From Candidatus Borrarchaeota archaeon (lineage in GTDB: Archaea > Asgardarchaeota > Sifarchaeia > Borrarchaeales > Borrarchaeaceae), in contig JAEORY010000242.1 in the NCBI GenBank assembly GCA_016840645.1, forward strand, positions 1 to 6,298: a stretch of DNA of 6,298 nt, read 5' to 3'. Under the pieces are notes generated by a model. That model worked only from the letters and a program-made list of their open reading frames with translations. It made no database searches and was not told where the DNA came from. This document shows, in pieces, positions 5,926 to 6,298 of this stretch. Position 1 is the stretch's first letter. Every line of letters begins with the position of its first letter. The translations under genes and the position numbers were made by a program.

Positions 5926-6097
5926 GAACGACAAGCGTCAGAAGGCCATCAATAGTGTTATTCAAACAGGGCTGGACGGTGGCGAGTCATTTCGGAATAT
6001 CGCCAACCAGATCGGCATGGATTTTCATATCAATAAAGATCAGGCGCTCAAAATGGTGATGAAAGAGTACCGGGCGAGCGTACAGAATGGAGCGTAG
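5885..6097 (+). CDS. Small basic early phage protein, 70 residues
   Basis: The start codon ATG 5885-5887 has a strong GGAGGAG (5871-5877) seven bases upstream, which supports it although the gene starts 41 bp before the previous gene ends, in another frame. The protein has a very basic N-terminus (MGKRKGRKLTRVVKNDKRQK) and a helical remainder (SFRNIANQIGMDFHINKDQALKMVMKEYRASVQNG) that could form a small DNA-binding fold. The family is not named. Overlap and spacing indicate translational coupling within the early operon that leads to the transposase. Confidence 0.65.
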   Translation: MGKRKGRKLTRVVKNDKRQKAINSVIQTGLDGGESFRNIANQIGMDFHINKDQALKMVMKEYRASVQNGA

Positions 6098-6236
6098 GTG
6101 GGTATCAGGTGGGTATCATAGTGAGTGTCATCGATTTTCAAGCGATATTGGGGGTGTTGAAATTAAAATTGTTTAAGGAATTAAGGATGTTACGTTATGA
6201 GTGAGATATGGTTGCGCCAAAAAGAGGTGGGTATCA
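6097..6236 (+). repeat. GGTGGGTATCA repeats before and within the start of the transposase gene
   Basis: Two perfect 11-base copies lie back to back at 6097-6107 and 6108-6118, the first overlapping the stop codon of the preceding gene. A degenerate copy (8 of 11) is at 6120-6130, and another perfect copy is at 6226-6236 inside the next reading frame, coding Val-Gly-Ile. The tandem arrangement resembles binding sites for a regulator or transposase acting on the gene that follows. Confidence 0.6.
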
Positions 6237-6298
6237 TTGAAAATATAGCAAAAATTACGTTTTTAAGGCGTTTTAAGAAAAATAAGTATAAAAACTTC
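6197..6298 (+). CDS. N-terminus of a probable MuA-type transposase (runs off the window)
   Basis: The frame opens with ATG 6197-6199, preceded by AAGGA at 6183-6187 (nine bases), and stays open for 34 codons to the window edge. The visible residues include SEIWLRQKEVGIIENIA (2-18) and LRRFKKNKYK (23-32). This fits the N-terminal helix-turn-helix of MuA-like transposases (W-L...KE......I....V.RR.K.GKY). Position after repressor, Ner-like and small early genes supports the call. The catalytic DDE domain would lie beyond the window, so the assignment rests on a short stretch and context. Confidence 0.5.
   Translation, partial: MSEIWLRQKEVGIIENIAKITFLRRFKKNKYKNF

Larger units (their letters stand above)
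659..6298 (+). mobile_element. Left part of a Mu-like transposable prophage (runs off the window)
   Basis: The reverse-strand XRE repressor, forward Ner-like protein, two small early genes and the start of a probable MuA-type transposase follow the gene order known from Mu and relatives. The host repeat gene is cut where the sequence turns AT-rich, giving a candidate left boundary at 656-660. Mu-type ends begin with TG, and TG occurs at 656-657 and 659-660. The boundary cannot be fixed without the right end and the short target duplication. Compared with Mu, where the repressor lies close to the left end, about 3.5 kb of extra minus-strand genes sit between end and repressor. The element could also be a defective prophage, or the cargo could be a separate insertion. 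Confidence 0.55.

Noticed and set aside
5515..5934. 139-codon minus-strand frame
   Set aside because: It is antisense to two convincing plus-strand genes; its hydrophobic look comes from their Lys/Glu-rich codons.

Overview
The window looks like the junction between a bacterial host gene and the left end of an integrated Mu-like (transposable) phage. The host is probably a Gram-negative environmental bacterium. Deltaproteobacteria/Desulfobacterota is my best guess, from the style of the repeat protein and of the phage genes, but the sequence does not prove it.

Region 1 (1 to about 663) is the 3' part of a plus-strand gene for a large secreted or surface repeat protein. Three 65-residue repeats (195 bp each) are followed by the first strands of a different beta-sandwich-like domain. 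That domain breaks off after FTVVL and the frame stops a few codons later in AT-rich DNA of another character. I read this as disruption by the downstream element.

Region 2 (about 659-930) has no gene. It holds four phased decamers (691-730) and a long, nearly perfect inverted repeat (754-774 / 807-826). It could be the terminal, transposase-binding part of the phage plus a transcription stop.

Region 3 (931-4212, all minus strand) is cargo between the presumed phage end and the repressor. Read in the direction of transcription it holds a small protein with a signal peptide and a membrane segment (4212-3805), an unrecognised 101-residue protein whose last codons come from a REP-like motif (3689-3384), and a two-gene module: a 498-residue ParB/Srx-fold protein whose 3' end overlaps by 56 bp a D12-class DNA adenine methyltransferase (3232-931). 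The module may modify phage or host DNA or act in defence; this is inference.

Region 4 (4260-5062, minus strand) is the lysogeny side: an XRE-type helix-turn-helix repressor, preceded by an unrecognised 75-residue protein.

Region 5 (5094-6298, plus strand) is the early lytic side. It holds a Ner-like DNA-binding protein, a 164-residue protein of a type I associate with early regions of Mu-like phages, a small basic protein overlapping it by 41 bp, then a run of GGTGGGTATCA repeats, and finally the first 34 codons of a protein whose helix-turn-helix-like N-terminus and position suggest the MuA-type transposase. The order repressor (reverse), ner, small early genes, transposase matches the left end of Mu-like phages and is the main argument for this reading.
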